From: Coprinus comatus
Lineage: Eukaryota; Basidiomycota; Agaricomycetes; Agaricales; Agaricaceae
Direction: 5' to 3'
Length of the DNA: 64,000 nucleotides
NCBI GenBank assembly: GCA_034638255.1
Contig: JAWPGT010000067.1
Coordinates: forward strand, 1-64,000
The position numbers and the translations under genes were made by a program. The notes beneath the pieces were generated by a model that ran no database searches, was not told the origin of the DNA, and saw only the letters and a list, made by a program, of their open reading frames with translations. Below, piece by piece: positions 44,439-54,017 of this stretch; positions within the stretch are counted from its first letter, which is position 1; each line of letters begins with the position of its first letter.

Positions 44439-46028
44439 TTATGCCACCAAACCATTTTCTATCGAAGCATTTGCTGATACTTCCTCAAGCGTACTTTTCG
44501 CCGTCGCATATGAAGCCCAGCTGTCCCTACCATTCTCACTAAGCCTTTTATCCTCATATGAACCACAACCAATACTCGTAGGTGGTGTACTCAACGCTGC
44601 ACTATCGATTGATTCAGCTTCTGACTCTGAATCTTCCAGTGTTTGTCCTTCTAGATCCGATTTCATATTCGTATTGTGAGGTACCGTCTTCCCTGAGGAT
44701 GATGACGATATTTGAACTTCTTCGTTAACGATTCTTTGTTTAGGCTTCTGCGACTCTCCCCTAATTTCGGCTTCCTCCATAATCGACGTTGCAGTTGTAC
44801 TTTCACTGACTGTCCTACTTATCGGCAATCCCAAACTCTCATTATCTTCTCCTCCAAGTTCAGATCCACTCGAAGTAGAACTACTCCGTTCCCTCTTTAT
44901 CCTTCCACCACCGGAAATAGTACCATCACCTCCAGAACGATCATCTTTAACACCATCACGTATGTTATTTTTATCATGAAGGCTCATCAAGTCTTTCGCA
45001 CATTTTGCGAAATCTCTTTCTACACTGGGTGTCCTTAACAATTGCCATTTTCGTCTTCGAAGTCCCAATGAACCCGGTGTTGTAGGTGAAGGTGAAATCG
45101 AATTGGAGTTGACAGGTGAAAGAGAAGAGGAATTTGAATTTGAATTGGTCGATTGTACTGAATTGGATCTTTGGAGTGAAGAGAAACGTGGAGGAGGCGT
45201 GAATGATAACGATAAAGCCAAAGCGGACGCAGTTAATGAATTTGATTCGGATTGGGAATTTGTAGGTGTGGTTGTGGTTGGAGTGATGATTGTGGCTGGA
45301 TAGGAGGTAACACGGAGTTTCCTTCTTGGTGGTATCTTAGGAATAGGAATAGTATTGATATTGATATTGACATGGACATTTTGATCTTCATCTGTGTTAG
45401 CCCGTTCATTTTCATTTTTACTTTCATCGTCGATTTTCGGCTGTTGTGTGAATCTACGATTGAGTTTGACATTGGCGTCTGCGCTCATCGTTTCTCGTGA
45501 AGCTTCATGAATGACAGTTAGAGAATGTTTTAATCTTGAGAATGGAGACGTAGGTCGAGGTAATGAGAATGATGAAGGTGAAGGTGATGGTGATGAATGT
45601 GATGGTTGATAGGAATGTCGTTTGGTAGAGAAGAGATGTGATTTGGCAGGAATTTCTTGGGATGGTGAAGGTTTCGGTGAGTGTGAGAGTAAAGGTCCTA
45701 AGATAATACTAGCTGATGAAGACCTTCTTAGTTTCTTCGCGTCCTGTTGTGAACCTCCCAAGCTGAATCGTCTTTCGTGTAGGCGAATCGAACTGGATTG
45801 AGGTAGGTCGTTGAAATCGGTATTGAAACATTGCATTTGGTAGTACTTGATGTAACCGCCAAAGACAATATGAGGGAATGGGGTAGCTAGTTCATCGTCG
45901 CTCAAATGAGAGAGTTCTGGGGGTACGTCTTGGATTTCTGCCCCTGTTCGGTCAACGGAAAGACTAGATTGTGATCCGCGCTTATTCTTGAGACTGTAGA
46001 ATGCTTTGGTTTTGGTTGGAGATGGCAT
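44439..46028 (-). CDS. serine-rich, largely disordered protein (529 aa), function unknown
   Basis: Single exon of 529 aa. The first 85 residues look ordered and may be the conserved part: an N-terminal basic stretch, ELSHLSDDELATPFPHIVFG, then YIKYYQMQCFNTDFNDLP. The remainder is Ser/Thr/Pro/Asn-rich with many SP dipeptides (PSPSQEIP, SPSPSPSSF), an asparagine-valine patch and a tail with SSSGKTVPHN and SESEAESIDS. No catalytic or binding domain is recognised. SP and RRxS sites suggest heavy phosphorylation, so a regulatory scaffold is possible. The stretch is strongly protein-like over one long frame, so I regard it as a real gene. Confidence 0.75.
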   Translation of the reverse strand: MPSPTKTKAFYSLKNKRGSQSSLSVDRTGAEIQDVPPELSHLSDDELATPFPHIVFGGYIKYYQMQCFNTDFNDLPQSSSIRLHERRFSLGGSQQDAKKLRRSSSASIILGPLLSHSPKPSPSQEIPAKSHLFSTKRHSYQPSHSSPSPSPSSFSLPRPTSPFSRLKHSLTVIHEASRETMSADANVKLNRRFTQQPKIDDESKNENERANTDEDQNVHVNININTIPIPKIPPRRKLRVTSYPATIITPTTTTPTNSQSESNSLTASALALSLSFTPPPRFSSLQRSNSVQSTNSNSNSSSLSPVNSNSISPSPTTPGSLGLRRRKWQLLRTPSVERDFAKCAKDLMSLHDKNNIRDGVKDDRSGGDGTISGGGRIKRERSSSTSSGSELGGEDNESLGLPISRTVSESTTATSIMEEAEIRGESQKPKQRIVNEEVQISSSSSGKTVPHNTNMKSDLEGQTLEDSESEAESIDSAALSTPPTSIGCGSYEDKRLSENGRDSWASYATAKSTLEEVSANASIENGLVA

Positions 46029-47887
46029 TTTGATTCGAAAGTAAGGGGGTTGAGAATGAGATGGATCAAATAGTGGGAAGTAAGTTGTAGATGTTTGGAA
46101 GGCGGATATGTAGCTTGTGGTATTAGAGGGTTTTGGGAAGTTATCTAGTAGCTCAGAAGGTGTCTGAAGCCAAAGACGGGAAGAATGATAGCTAGAGTAT
46201 ACGAAGTAAGAAGATTATGGTGAAGAATGTGGTGGATGTGTCGGTAGTGAGTGAAGCATATGGGTAGGATCGTCTTCGAACATCAACTGTTGTCAGCAGA
46301 TGACGTTCCTTTCTTATATACGAACACCTGATGGGTTTTATATATTAGGGACGTATCAGCGCTCCGGTAGGCACTGGGTATCTCAAGCGTTTCGGATATG
46401 GTAAGTGGAATTTCAGACTGATTAAATGGGGCAACCCCGGTTCGAGGAAGTGTATGCATTCCGAGATGTAAATCGGTTGTTTCAAATCGTGTGAGAACTA
46501 GTATGTTGATACCGAGGCCCGTACGACCAACTCGCAATGATACATTATCTCTCAGAGTCTGTAGAGTGTAAAGTGCATTAAGTATTATTTAATATTTTGA
46601 CTATCTTCTTGACTACCTGATCCAAATCAGAAGCTTCTGTGTGCAATTACTTGGATCATGTGGACGAATTCGTCCCTAAATAGGCTAAACATGCTTCATT
46701 CAGAAGCGTCCCTCCAAGCCAATTACAGTTTTCCCATATTATATCCGTGTCCTACATAGGAAACGTGTCATATTATTATGTGCCTAAAGGTTCCAAGACA
46801 AGTCCACATTCGATATGTTTTCGTCAGGTAGTCCGCGCGAACACCAACTTGATCTGTTCCCTCTGTCACTCAGTAGTCACCGTTAGTAGTCTCTTGGTCA
46901 CTTCGTAGTAACATTCAGGATCTAAAACCTGACGTTGGACAGCAGTAACAGCAAAGTAGCTTTGATTGTGGCCGTCAGGTAAGTTACAACACCAAGTTTA
47001 GCGCACTGCCAATGATAGTCTTGGTATTGTAACCATTCAATGCAAGTCAACTTATTCTGGATTTAGCTCCACCCTCCGTGTACAAAGTATGCCTCAGCTC
47101 CTCAGTACCAGTGAAGATGAGTATTATTGTGGTAAGAATCCGGTGAAAGGTGGGGCAACCAGAAAAATGAATTGAGCAGCGAACCCGGGGGAAATGCTGG
47201 TATGATGTTACATGGAAGCTACGTGCTGTGCTGCTCAATGGTGAAACGAATAAAAATAGCTTAAGGCGCAAACTCCTCAAAAGCTGTAAAATCACTCTTG
47301 TAATGAATGACTTGAGGTAGCACTTGAATAATGATGCGCCACCGGTCGTCTTATCTATCACTCATATTTGAAGCTTGGACATCGTCCGAGTTATGAGTAT
47401 CTTTGAAAGGTATATACCGTAATTATGGCTTTTGCACATGCACCACGTACGCGGGCGGTAGTAATTGTTAGTTGTTCATGGTAACGGAACCATCAACTTT
47501 GTGACATACCGATTAAACAGCTCATACCCAGTGGGGTAATTATATTTCGGTAGATATTTGTGACCATAGATTTTCGAAATCACTTCCAGCATGTCGGCAA
47601 CAGCGTGGTGAGAATAAGTAGGAATATGGTATTGCTAATGACTAACCTCCTCATAAGGATGTCCGATGAGCTGTTTTATCAATAGCATTTATTCTTTAGG
47701 GAGTTTATCCCCATTGCTTTAACCTCCTCACATCAGGTTGAGCCCACGATACATCCGATTCTCCTTACAGATTGTCAATTTAGTAACAGCTTTCTATAGT
47801 ATACCGCATTAGTACAATATATACCAATCTTCTGTCAAATAGCTACCAAAACGTTTATACACACTCGTCTCCTTTTCGTTGACAACC
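46029..47887. other. 1.9-kb intergenic stretch
   Basis: Only unrelated short frames appear on both strands. No RNA gene, repeat unit or transposon feature could be supported. Confidence 0.4.
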
Positions 47888-48722
47888 ATGACTGCCACCC
47901 AACGACTTGTCGTCGCTCGCGGTATCAAGGTGGAGGTAAGGTTCGCCAATATTTATGCATTGGTATAAGGTGTCAGGAGAGGGTAAGAAGGTGTCGGCAA
48001 AGTGAGGAATTTGATGTTAGTGAGCAGAAACAATCTATGTTGGGTTTAGCACGAAACGTCAATGTGAGAGGCGCCACATAATGTGGGGATAGGTAAAGTA
48101 GTTGTCCGGGCCGTTCTGACCCCTACGTACGAAACACTGGTTGATGCACTTGAAGTAACATCATTGACCCACTTAAATAGGTTGTATAAAACTGACCGTT
48201 AGTACCAGGTAGATCTTACTGGTTCTTTTGAAAATTTTTTATTTACTTTATAACTTGATACAGGACTTCAGTGATCATGCAACTACATCGCCGTTGGACG
48301 AATATCACTTCAGTCGTAGTTATATCATATATGCTCCAGACGTCAAGTATGGCCAGCGGGTACTCTGTTTTCGCTGAGTCTGGGTCAGCAAGTGTAACAC
48401 TTACAGGTTTATGAAGAATATTTTACAATTCCCACCCGTTTATCATTGTGGAGGAATTTAGCGAGACCTTGGAGCTTGAATTCAATTTTACCGTCCGTGT
48501 TAATGTCCCTGGTTTTAGTGACTGCCCTGTATATTTTTGTAAACAAACTAGAAGCAGAACATATTGTATGCAGATTATTGTTCAATATTGGTCGGCTGTG
48601 TAATGTACCTACTGTACCTCAGGTATCCATGATATTCCATATACATCCCCCAAAGAAGTTGAATTCGATAGATGTTCTTATTCATGGAGTATATTTTGAA
48701 ATACCCGTTGTTCATAGAATAA
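47888..48722 (+). CDS. small predicted membrane protein of unknown function
   Basis: Proposed exons: 47888-47935, 48264-48359, 48407-48565, then an uncertain last exon (acceptor at 48673 or an earlier AG). The product begins MTATQRLVVARGIKVE, continues DFSDHATTSPLDEYHFSRSY, then VYEEYFTIPTRLSLWRNLAR, followed by one hydrophobic segment (SVLMSLVLVTALYIFV). The first intron would be about 330 bp, long for this genome. The 3' end overlaps the convergent minus-strand gene by about ten bases if the 48722 stop is right. The first three exon phases close. The family is not recognised, and the 3' model is weak. Confidence 0.5.
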
Positions 48723-49884
48723 GAACGCCATGCGACTTATTATCTAACAAGACCAACTTTGCGCCGACCAAAACCCGGATTTTTTCGCCATTTAACTCAT
48801 ACCTCCAAATATCAAGAATATTCCGTAATTGCAATGATTTCCCCCACTCATGATAAATCTTGATATAGTCAAGAAAACCCACAGAAGCGGGTTGATCAGA
48901 CGATGTTGTGAGAGCTTTGTCCTCTGTAGCAGGAGATTCCAAGGAGGAGGAGGAAGTTCCTGTGACCACTAATATGTCGGGATTTTGAGATGAAATTAAG
49001 ATTGTAGGGTGAAAAGAAAGTCCAAGAGGTCCGAATGTTCCAGCTTCACGCAAGCCCAAGAGAAATGTCCAGAAATTCAAGAGTGCTTTATGGGACCATA
49101 AAATGTCATCCATTTGCTCAGTCGGAGAGCTTGGTTTGTCGGAATTGGACTCTAGGAGACTTGCAGGTGTTGATCCCTGCCAAGGAAGTCTACCACGTAC
49201 AGGTATAATCCAAGTGTAGTTGTCCCATTCCGATAGGCCGTTGAGTGGTAGAGAGTAAGGTGGTATCATGATTGGTTTACGTTTCTTGTAGGGTCCGATT
49301 GGTAGTTGGCGCTTGAATTCCCGCATGGGTGGGGGAAGAAAGTGGGGCTGTAAAGAGTTAGAGTTAATTTCTTCGGTAACACGAGAATAAGTATTCAACC
49401 TGAGGTATTAGTTCATGAAGAGAAGCCTCGTCGACTTTGCGCCTTTTGGGTGGAGGAAGGTCCTCAGAAGATCGTGCTTTATTTTCTTTCGATCTTGTAA
49501 AATCTGTACTTTGAAATTCGACCAGTTCTTGTAACCGAAAAATCTCGTCCTTGTCAACAGGCGTTCCCCAATCTTTCAGTATCAGGGGTGTGTATTTTTC
49601 CTTTCTCTGCACTTCTGGGGGTTTGTGCAAATATTGGAATAAGGCTTTGCGAAAGTATTATTATGCATATACTGATATAACTTAATGAATGGAATGTTCG
49701 CACCTTTCTTGACATTCAGTGGAAATTTGTGAAATTTTGTATGACAAGGATTTTGCCAGTGCTTAGCAACAGTTTTGTTCAATATATCATTACCAGACTG
49801 AAGCCATGAGAATTCGTTACTAGAGAAAGATTTTCCAGCTGGAGCGTTCGTAAACCCATGAATAGTAAAATCCAATGGCTGCAT
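48712..49884 (-). CDS. unrecognised protein with nuclear-localisation-like motif (353 aa)
   Basis: Three exons close in phase: 49884-49704, 49644-49400, 49347-48712. Exon 1 starts MQPLDFTIHGFTNAPAGKSF. Exon 2 has KDWGTPVDKDEIFRLQELVE and a basic cluster (PPPKRRKVDE). Exon 3 contains an MREFKRQLPIGPYKKRKPI stretch, a WIIPVRGRLPWQGSTPASLL block, an FWTFLLGLREAGTFGPLGLS block and a hydrophobic C-terminal end. The KRRK and KKRK clusters suggest a nuclear protein. No known domain is recognised. It shares a 245-bp divergent promoter with CLN3. Confidence 0.7.
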
Positions 49885-49962
49885 GTGTTAAATCAGGTCA
49901 TGGAAATAGTAGATGAAAGCTGGATTAAAGACGCGAACGGAAGTGTCACGTTTTAGCTCACA

Positions 49963-49970
49963 TCACGTGA
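49963..49970. promoter_or_regulatory. TCACGTGA palindrome in the divergent promoter of CLN3 and its neighbour
   Basis: The perfect 8-bp palindrome lies 79 bp from the minus-strand ATG and 160 bp from the CLN3 ATG. Confidence 0.45.
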
Positions 49971-50129
49971 AAGAATGTGCCAAGAATAACTCTGAGAATA
50001 ACCTCCGACATGACCGCATTCCTACTCTGCTTCCAAGCCAACAGGACCATAAACGATTAGACGCTCATACTATGCTCTACACCTGTTAATCATACTATCT
50101 AGAATCAACTGATACTTTAACGACTAGCC

Positions 50130-52212
50130 ATGCCACACCCAACATTTGCATCTAGCGGTGGTCGACAACTAAACCTAACATCGGAGAGGGAAGCTGAAGG
50201 ACTATTACAACAGCAGGAGGATTCAGGAGATCCGATGGCTCAGAAAGGTGAGCTTACAGGGTATACTATGATTTAAACATACATGCTAATACAATCTCAT
50301 ATTCTAGAGCGCGAGAAACGGCTACTGCGCAACCTGGGTATCTCGTTTTTCCTCTTTGGCCTTTTCAACAACGGCAAGTTTCTAACAACTATTGAACAGG
50401 AAAATCGCATACTCATAAACTATAAAATTAACAGTTCTGTATGTAATAATTTTGTCTGCTGCCCTGGACCTTGTACCTCCTTCAACTCCGAAAGGTATAA
50501 TTGCATTCTGTAATATTGCTCCTGCATTACTTGCGAAAGTCTGTTGGCCATATATCCTGAAAGGACGAATACGCTATGCTAAAAGGTTACTTGGTTGTTG
50601 TGCTTTGAGTTGTATTGGAATGCTGTACGTTTTACATCTATCAACATACAATCACTGAGACTAATATTTTTCCAGGTCGTTGCGCTTTTCGATTCATTAT
50701 TTATGAGACTTCTGGGGATCGGTTTAGCTTCTTTTTCCTCTGGTTTGTACCAAACTTGGAGATCATCAAACCCCTATTCATATCTTTGTTTACTAGGTCT
50801 AGGGGAGTTGACTTTTCTACAACTCTCGACAACTTATGCTCCGCCCCCAATTGGCGGACACAGCGTCGGGTATGTCATGTATTCTTACATTGGTGATCAG
50901 CAGCTTACAGGAATGTTTAGCTACTTTGCATCTGGAACTGGTGCTGCTGGTTTGGTAGGCGCTTTCTTGTGGTGGGAACTACGTAACCTTGGGGTCCGTC
51001 TTGGTGTCGGGCTTTCATCTGTAAGCTTGCTGTTACTACTCCATAGATGCATATATTGATACCATTTAGGTTATGCCCTTCGCCATTCCTTTAACATATT
51101 TCTTCTTACTTCCGCATAACATGGCTTTCCTTTTCGCTCAAACCCCCGCAGTGTATGAAGAACAAATAAGTCCATCGGATGTATTATCTGGTCTTCCGTA
51201 TACACCCCTAGCAACAGGGGAAGACGAAGTCGGCGAAGAGGAAGGAACTCTAGCTCCGGGCCCAAAGAGGAAAGTCGCATTATCCGCAAATGACAAGTGG
51301 CGTCTCGTGAAGCCCTTGCTTTGGAAATACATGCTGCCACTATGTAAGCCTCCATTATCCATCTATATTGCGACTCATCACTGACAATTATTTAGTCTCT
51401 GTTTATCTCGTGAGTAGACTCGGTATCCTTGAGGCTGCACTTTCCATTCTTATAACACGCGTCTCAGCTTGAGTACACCATTAACCAGGTAAATCTCATA
51501 ATTATGGATGCCCTCGTGACACTGTCATACTTAATTCGTTTCAAGGGAATTGCACCAACGTTGTTGTATCCCGTTCCCTCTCCGAAAGAACATTGGTTCC
51601 TGAGTAAGATTATTCACTCTGTTAGGGATTATTATCCATTCTGGCAGGTCAGTCTGCATCGCATCACCACGGTTACTTGCTCATCGATGTTTTTACCAGC
51701 TTGTATATCAAGCCTCTGTTTTCCTCTCCCGTTCTTCAATTTCCCTTGGGTTACCCGCCCTTCCAACCCGTCTGCTACCGTTACCTGCCATTACACAAGC
51801 TTGTATTCTCTTTTTGCTATCACTTGAGTCTGCAATTGGATTTTTCTCAGAGGAATCGGAAGGTCTCAACTTTTCTTTCGTCTTTTTCCTCATCAGTATA
51901 GAAGGTATCTGCGGTGGTCTTGCATAGTACGTCATTTCATGCTTACTTATTTCCCTCTCTAATTGCACTTTATAATTCAACATTTACAACAATAGTGTCA
52001 ATGTGTTTTATCGGTTGAATCAAGAACACCCAGAACCAACTGGAGTTAGGGATTTAGAACGTACTAAACAGGAAAGAGAGTTTATGATTGGGTCTATTGG
52101 ATTTTCAGATTCTACTGGGATCATGCTTGCCTCAATTTTAGCCGTTCCTACTGAAGTAGAATTGTGTAGGGCACAGGTGAGAAGAGGGAAGACTTTGTGT
52201 CGTGGTCTGTAA
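50130..52212 (+). CDS. CLN3: battenin/CLN3 (Btn1), lysosome/vacuole membrane protein
   Basis: The exon chain is continuous apart from one ambiguous junction near 50625-50675. Recognisable order: RNLGISFFLFGLFNN, then VLYVIILSAALDLVPPSTPK, NIAPALLAKVCWPYI, VVALFDSLFMRLLGIGLASF, SSGLGELTFLQLSTTYAPPP, YFASGTGAAGLVGAFLWWEL, a hydrophilic loop with acidic residues (about EDEVGEEEG), LEYTINQGIAPTLLYPVP, YPFWQLVYQASVFLSRSSIS, FFLISIEGICGGLAYVNVFY, and ending CRAQVRRGKTLCRGL. These are the signature blocks of CLN3. The protein has about 10 or 11 hydrophobic segments. It acts in the vacuolar membrane in lumen pH and amino-acid or glycerophosphodiester homeostasis. The second intron has a GC donor. Confidence 0.92.
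50374..50434 (+). other. GC-AG intron in CLN3
   Basis: The sequence AACAACG is followed by gcaagt, and the acceptor is attaacag. Splicing joins FNN to VLYVIILSAALD in phase, restoring a conserved CLN3 block. Reading through gives a non-conserved stretch before a TAA. Length is 61 bp, like its neighbours. Confidence 0.85.
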
Positions 52213-52479
52213 AATACACTTTAATTTGATTAATATACCAGATTGAGGATTATTTATTAATCATTGTTGTCACAAGTGAGTTATCTGTATATTTCAAGAA
52301 TCCAAAAGTTACAGTTGGAAGACAAAATATGTTGAAGCATAATTCAAATTTGCTATGGTGATGATTCAATATTCAATACTACAGTGTTAACATTATACAA
52401 TTTAAAACATTATGTTTGGGAACCTATTGCCAAACTGAATGCCAGAGATTGTCTTCTAGAACAGACACCGAGAAGGAGA

Positions 52480-52700
52480 AAGTACAGTCATGTACTTTAA
52501 TAAACCAACATGAATCAGGACTTGTTTCCTTCCTTCCTTCATATCCCCCCTACTTCTACCATCATATTTAGGCATTTCAAGAGTGAAAGTTTTCTATTCA
52601 AAAGAACTTGCACCTGTCCTTAGTTTTTATCCCTCCTCGAGCATAGGTACCAAAGATTCAAAATACCTATGTTCAGGATCAGTATAATAGCAATCATTAG
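52480..52700 (-). pseudogene. F-box-like protein C-terminal relic
   Basis: Broken minus-strand frames read FESLVPMLEEG, FTLEMPKYDGRS and RKQVLIHVGLLKYM. These correspond to the SLVDMLEGRL, FVLELPRKQDGS and RIQALIDAGLLRLE segments of the intact 544-aa protein. No other part of the gene is present. Confidence 0.7.
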
Positions 52701-52739
52701 TATAATGAGTTACTTAGCATTAGAACCATTAACTGTATT

Positions 52740-53040
52740 TTACTATAACATACCCGAAAGTTAATGCCCAAGGTAACTGCAAGTTGGTTCAAATCCCAAA
52801 TAGAATCACATTCAAAGTCGGGGGAAGCCCTATCTTCAGTGGGAAGTATTGCACCCTCAAGATCGGTGAAATCATATGTATGCTCCGGGCCATGTAAGCC
52901 AGCAAGAAGAACATTCGGATTAGAAGGTACAATTGACATCCATCATCATATTCTTGTATCTGAATCTCTGTGCACGATCTTGTTCTCGTGAAGAAAAGCA
53001 ACAACCTTAAGGTAGAGGTAAGTACACTCCCTGATATCCA
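52740..53040 (-). pseudogene. protein-kinase-like relic (HRD region)
   Basis: One frame reads DIRECTYL and VVAFLHENKIVHRDSDTRI, then breaks with a stop. A second frame reads SNPNVLLAGLHGPEHTYDFTD and CDSIWDLNQLAVTLGINF. LHENKIVHRD is the catalytic-loop entry of fungal kinase-like proteins, and the SIWDLNQLAV part resembles the following C-lobe. No intact kinase frame covers it. The flanking frames at 53041-53620 are not clearly related. Confidence 0.45.
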
Positions 53041-54017
53041 TTCTGACGTCGGGGGTGACGGGATAGTTCCAGAACCATGATCGCGCCGACCAGTAAATGT
53101 ACTTATAATGCCTCCTACGCAAATTAAGCGGATAGGCTTATAGAGATATACTACTGCAGGAACTATGCTGGCAAGTGGGAGTAGGAGAACTTGCATCGTC
53201 CGCATGGGGATTGAGAGTTCAAGTTGAAGTAAGGCGTGAAACCAGTGATAACACGCAAGAGTCAAACGTAAACGTCCACAAATAGTGCATTTCACGGGCT
53301 TTGTATACTGCTCACTGTACTTAGTGGAAGAATGGGATTCATTCCCTTTCTAAGTGGTACCACGCTAGTATCACATATCATACGTACAGTCATACGCAAC
53401 AATTCGGGAACCCTGGCAAAGGTAAGCACGTTGTCGATTTGCAAATCATGCTTATTAACCATAGAGCCGCTGCTTTCAGTTTCGAGTGCGCGACGGGGCT
53501 GCTTTAACACAGAGTCCAAGTGAAGTTGGCGTAGTGGTGGTATATGTATCCATAATTCCTCCCGGTCGTCTCTAACCAGAAAATTACTTCTCATTATTGA
53601 TAATCCGATTGCCAAGGTCCGCGTCGACTATCAAGACAAATTTTGACCCCATTGTTTCCGACATCGCGTCGGAAAAGAAGCCTGCGTTGACGCCCACAGT
53701 TGTAATATCTCTACTACATACCTATCAACTTCTTTCGAAGTGCGGAAAAAAGATAGAAATTCTTGTCAGATGGTATTTGCCTATCGTTAGTATGTTTGGA
53801 AAAGAGCACAAAGGTTGCCACCCAGAGTTCGGATCTCGTGTAAGACTCAAGGTGTGACAACCAGGTTTAGTTACTATCATCCGACTCATCAACGTTCAAC
53901 GTTCAGCTTGTAAGTTGATATAATAAGTTATTGATACACCGCGTACTGTTGATTAGAACAAAGAAGAAGAAAAAAATATACCAAATGCCGAAAATAAAAG
54001 AATGAGTCAAACAACAT
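53041..54017. other. spacer between the kinase-like relic and the sugar transporter
   Basis: Several short open frames on both strands lack domains; part may be further kinase-like debris. The right end is the 3' flank of the transporter. Confidence 0.35.

Noticed and set aside
52794..52806. GGTTCAAATCCC looked like a tRNA T-loop
   Set aside because: No matching A box, acceptor stem or anticodon arm upstream. The bases belong to the kinase-like relic read on the other strand.
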